From: Pseudomonadota bacterium
Lineage (GTDB): Bacteria; Pseudomonadota; Gammaproteobacteria; Burkholderiales; Burkholderiaceae
Direction: 5' to 3'
Length of the DNA stretch: 25,657 nucleotides
NCBI GenBank assembly: GCA_029777935.1
Contig: JAKORH010000068.1
Coordinates: forward strand, 1-25,657
In this document: positions 23,382 to 25,657 of the stretch, piece after piece
Numbering within the stretch: the stretch's first letter is position 1
How the letters are laid out: each line of letters begins with the position of its first letter
The notes under the pieces: model-generated
Seen by the model: the letters and a program-made list of their open reading frames with translations, nothing else
Database searches by the model: none
What the model was told of the DNA's origin: nothing
Translations under genes and position numbers: made by a program

Positions 23382-24977
23382 ATGGCCAAGCGCGTACGCA
23401 TGTCGGCGGTGGACACCGCGTGGCTGCGCATGGATTCGCCCGGCAACCTGATGATGATCATCGGCGTCGACATGTTCGAGGGTCCGTGCGATCTGCCGCG
23501 CCTGAAGCGGCTGCTCGAATCTCACCTTCTGCAATACCGCCAGTTCCGCAGCAGGGTCGTGCAGGACGCGAGCGGGCCGGCGTGGGAGGAGGACGAGCAC
23601 TTCGATCTCGATCATCACCTGGTCCGCATCGGATTGCCCGGCCGTGGCGGCAAGCACGAGCTGCAGCAACTGGTCGCCCAGTTGGCCAGCCAGGCACTCG
23701 ATCCGGGCAAGCCGCTGTGGCAGTTCCACCTGGTCGAGAACTACGACGGCGGCCACGCGCTGATCGTGCGCATTCATCACTGCATCGCCGACGGCATTGC
23801 GCTGATGGGGGTGCTGCTCGGCATGACGGGCACCGATCCGGCGGTCGACGCGGCGGCGCCCGCGCCGCGCCGCCGGCGTGGAATCGACGCCGACAACCCG
23901 ATCGAGCAGTGGCTGCGTCCGTTCACCGATGCCACCGTCAAGGTACTGGAGCGCAGCGGCGATCTGGCGGCGAAGGTGCTGCACGCTTCGGCACGTGCGC
24001 TCGACGATCCCGATGCCGCCGGGGCGGCGGCGACCGAGTACGCGCGCGTTGCGACGCAGGTCGCGCGCGACATCGCGGCGCTCGCGCTGATGGAAAGCGA
24101 CACGCCGACCCGGCTGAAGGGCAAGCCCGGCGGCTCGAAGGCAGTGGCATGGAACGAACCGCTGCCGTTGGCCGACGTCAAGGCAGTCGGCAGGGCGCTC
24201 GGCTGCTCGGTCAACGACGTGCTGTTGTCGTGCGCCGCCGGCGCGTTGCGCGGATACCTGCTCGAGCGCGGCGACGATCTGGCGCGCGCCGGGCTGCGTG
24301 CGATGGTGCCGGTGAACCTGCGTCCGCCCGGCAATCACCAGTCGCTCGGCAACCGTTTCGGGCTGGCGCCACTGCTGCTGCCGCTGGGCATCGCCAACCC
24401 GGTCGAGCGCGTGCTTGCGGTGCGGGACAGGATGAACGAGATGAAGACCGGCTACCTTCCGCTGCTGACGATGGGGCTGCTGGGCGTGGCAGGCGTCCTG
24501 CCGCGCGCGGCGCAGGCACAGTTGCTCGATATCTTCCAGCGCAAGACCACCGCCGTGATGACCAACGTGCCGGGGCCGGATCGGCCGCTCTACATGGCGG
24601 GCGCACGGATGAAGCAGACGATGTTCTGGGTGCCGCAGTCGGGCGACATCGGCGTGGGCGTGTCGATCCTGTCGTACGCGGGCGGCGTGCAGTTCGGGCT
24701 CGTCACCGACAAGAGGCTTGCCGGCGATCCGCAGCACATCATCGACCGCTTCGCGCCCGAGTTCGAGCAACTCGTGTACGCGGTGCTGCTGATGCCCTGG
24801 GAGACCAACGCCGATTCGGAACTCGCCGAGCGCGCGCTCGATTCGACCGAGGCGCTGGCCGACGCCGTGAGGCACCTGTCCGCGCGCGACGACATCACGC
24901 TCGCGCATGCCGAGGGCGCGCGGCCGCCGCGGAAGCGGCGACCTGCGTTCGCGGGCGCGCGCGCGACGCTGCACTGA
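23382..24977 (+). CDS. Wax ester synthase/diacylglycerol acyltransferase (WS/DGAT)
   Basis: This 531-residue acyltransferase esterifies fatty alcohols or diacylglycerol with acyl-CoA to make storage lipid. The N-terminus MSAVDTAWLRMDSP is typical. The catalytic HHxxxDG motif is HHCIADG at 132-138. A later SVNDVLLSCAAGALRGYL segment, VPVNLRP and TNVPGPDRPLYMAGA complete the WS/DGAT family pattern. The C-terminal 40 residues are low complexity and basic. AGGAGAG lies just upstream of the ATG at 23382; the open frame before it is not coding. Bacterial members are usually membrane-associated. The preference for alcohol or diacylglycerol cannot be read from sequence. It is divergent from the acyl-CoA-binding protein gene. 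Confidence 0.95.
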   Translation: MAKRVRMSAVDTAWLRMDSPGNLMMIIGVDMFEGPCDLPRLKRLLESHLLQYRQFRSRVVQDASGPAWEEDEHFDLDHHLVRIGLPGRGGKHELQQLVAQLASQALDPGKPLWQFHLVENYDGGHALIVRIHHCIADGIALMGVLLGMTGTDPAVDAAAPAPRRRRGIDADNPIEQWLRPFTDATVKVLERSGDLAAKVLHASARALDDPDAAGAAATEYARVATQVARDIAALALMESDTPTRLKGKPGGSKAVAWNEPLPLADVKAVGRALGCSVNDVLLSCAAGALRGYLLERGDDLARAGLRAMVPVNLRPPGNHQSLGNRFGLAPLLLPLGIANPVERVLAVRDRMNEMKTGYLPLLTMGLLGVAGVLPRAAQAQLLDIFQRKTTAVMTNVPGPDRPLYMAGARMKQTMFWVPQSGDIGVGVSILSYAGGVQFGLVTDKRLAGDPQHIIDRFAPEFEQLVYAVLLMPWETNADSELAERALDSTEALADAVRHLSARDDITLAHAEGARPPRKRRPAFAGARATLH

Positions 24978-24982
24978 CGCGC

Positions 24983-25657
24983 ATGGCGACCGAGGCGCTC
25001 TACCGCCAGGACGCGCGGCTGCGCGAATGCGATGCCGTCGTCACGCATGTGGCGGACGACGGCGTGGAGCTGGACCGCACGGTATTCTATCCGCTCGGCG
25101 GCGGGCAGGCCGGTGACTGCGGCGCGCTCGTGCTCGAAGACGGCATGACGCTGCCGGTCGTCGACGCGCGCAAGAGCAAGCGCGACGGCGCCACACCCGA
25201 CGACACGCTGCATCTGCTCGATCCCGGCGCCGATTGGAGGCCGCACCTTGCGCCCGGCACGCGCGTGCGCGCAGGCATCGACTGGGAGCGGCGGTTGCGG
25301 CACATGCGCTTGCACACCGCCACGCATCTGCTGTGCGCGATCGTGAAGGAGCTGGTCGACGGCTGCAGCATCACGCGCGACTATGCGCGGCTCGACTTCG
25401 CGATGACCGCGCCGCTCGACCGCGAGCAAGTGCAGCGCGAGCTGCGGCGGCTGATCGCCGAGGCGCATCCGGTGACGCACGAATGGATCAGCGACGAGGA
25501 ACTGCTCGCCAACCCGCAGCTCGTCAAGTCGATGAGCGTCAGCCCGCCGCTCGGCTTCGGCCGCGTGCGTCTGGTGCGCGTGCACGACGTCGACCTGCAG
25601 CCGTGCGGCGGCACGCACGTCGCCAATACGTCGGAGATTGGCTCGATCCGGGTGGCG
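24983..25657 (+). CDS. Alanyl-tRNA editing protein, AlaX type (3' end missing)
   Basis: The first 225 codons are open to the right edge of the window with no stop, so the gene is partial. AlaX proteins hydrolyse mischarged Ser-tRNA(Ala) or Gly-tRNA(Ala) and resemble the editing domain of AlaRS. The zinc-binding motifs are HTATH (His111, His115) and CGGTH (Cys208, His212). VFYPLGGGQAGDCG near residues 34-47 matches the conserved N-terminal part. The ATG at 24983 follows the acyltransferase stop by 5 nt, which suggests co-transcription. No AlaRS synthetase domain precedes it. Confidence 0.9.
   Translation, partial: MATEALYRQDARLRECDAVVTHVADDGVELDRTVFYPLGGGQAGDCGALVLEDGMTLPVVDARKSKRDGATPDDTLHLLDPGADWRPHLAPGTRVRAGIDWERRLRHMRLHTATHLLCAIVKELVDGCSITRDYARLDFAMTAPLDREQVQRELRRLIAEAHPVTHEWISDEELLANPQLVKSMSVSPPLGFGRVRLVRVHDVDLQPCGGTHVANTSEIGSIRVA

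Noticed and set aside
1..25657. CRISPR array, tRNA, rRNA, prophage or defence island
   Set aside because: No regularly spaced direct repeats, tRNA-like cloverleaf, or phage or defence gene motifs were seen in any part of the window.

Overview
The window is GC-rich and densely coded, and looks like a betaproteobacterial, probably Burkholderiales, chromosome. The evidence is gene content: a DUF1841 protein, a soluble RsxB-type ferredoxin translationally coupled to endonuclease III, a PA2778/PA2779-type pair, an intracellular PHB depolymerase, a polyhydroxyalkanoic acid system protein, an fdxA-fpr pair and several ABC importers. No transposase, integrase, phage gene, tRNA, rRNA or CRISPR array was seen. 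The order is an inference from family knowledge; no database was searched.

Layout. Positions 1-170 hold part of a long inverted-repeat element running off the left edge. From 162 to 3335 a minus-strand cluster reads, in transcription order, PA2779-like exported protein, PA2778-like C39-fold lipoprotein, rsxB, nth, DUF1841. PhaZ (3415-4650, minus) has a good sigma70-type promoter. A 349-nt divergent gap follows, then an IclR regulator with a polar amino acid ABC importer (5009-8025, plus). fpr and fdxA (8193-9320, minus) are divergent from a branched-chain-type ABC operon (9414-14297, plus): substrate-binding protein, fused LivH-LivM permease, LivG, LivF. Then come pncB, a class I aminotransferase, a LUD-domain protein, a D-2-hydroxyacid dehydrogenase and a small PHA system protein (14354-18826, plus). 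A minus-strand importer (18829-22947) has an FbpC-like ATPase, a fused FbpB-like permease and a binding protein that resembles PgtC more than classical iron-binding proteins. An acyl-CoA-binding protein gene (minus) is divergent from a wax ester synthase/DGAT gene (plus), and an AlaX-type tRNA-editing gene is cut by the right edge.

How it fits together. Carbon storage recurs: PHB breakdown (phaZ), a granule-associated small protein, and neutral lipid synthesis with its likely acyl-CoA carrier. Three complete ABC importers supply amino acids and probably an organic anion.

The most unusual signal is a set of short repeats at operon junctions. A 60-61 nt element occurs three times (two tandem copies between nth and DUF1841, one at livF). 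Each copy begins at an RTGA and ends at an RTGA whose GTG can serve as the downstream start. Each carries an identical hairpin with its Shine-Dalgarno-like GAGGG in the 3' arm, 7 nt before that GTG. Two other inverted repeats occupy the remaining non-overlapping junctions of the same liv operon, and one leaves the fused permease with a TTG start and no visible ribosome binding site.
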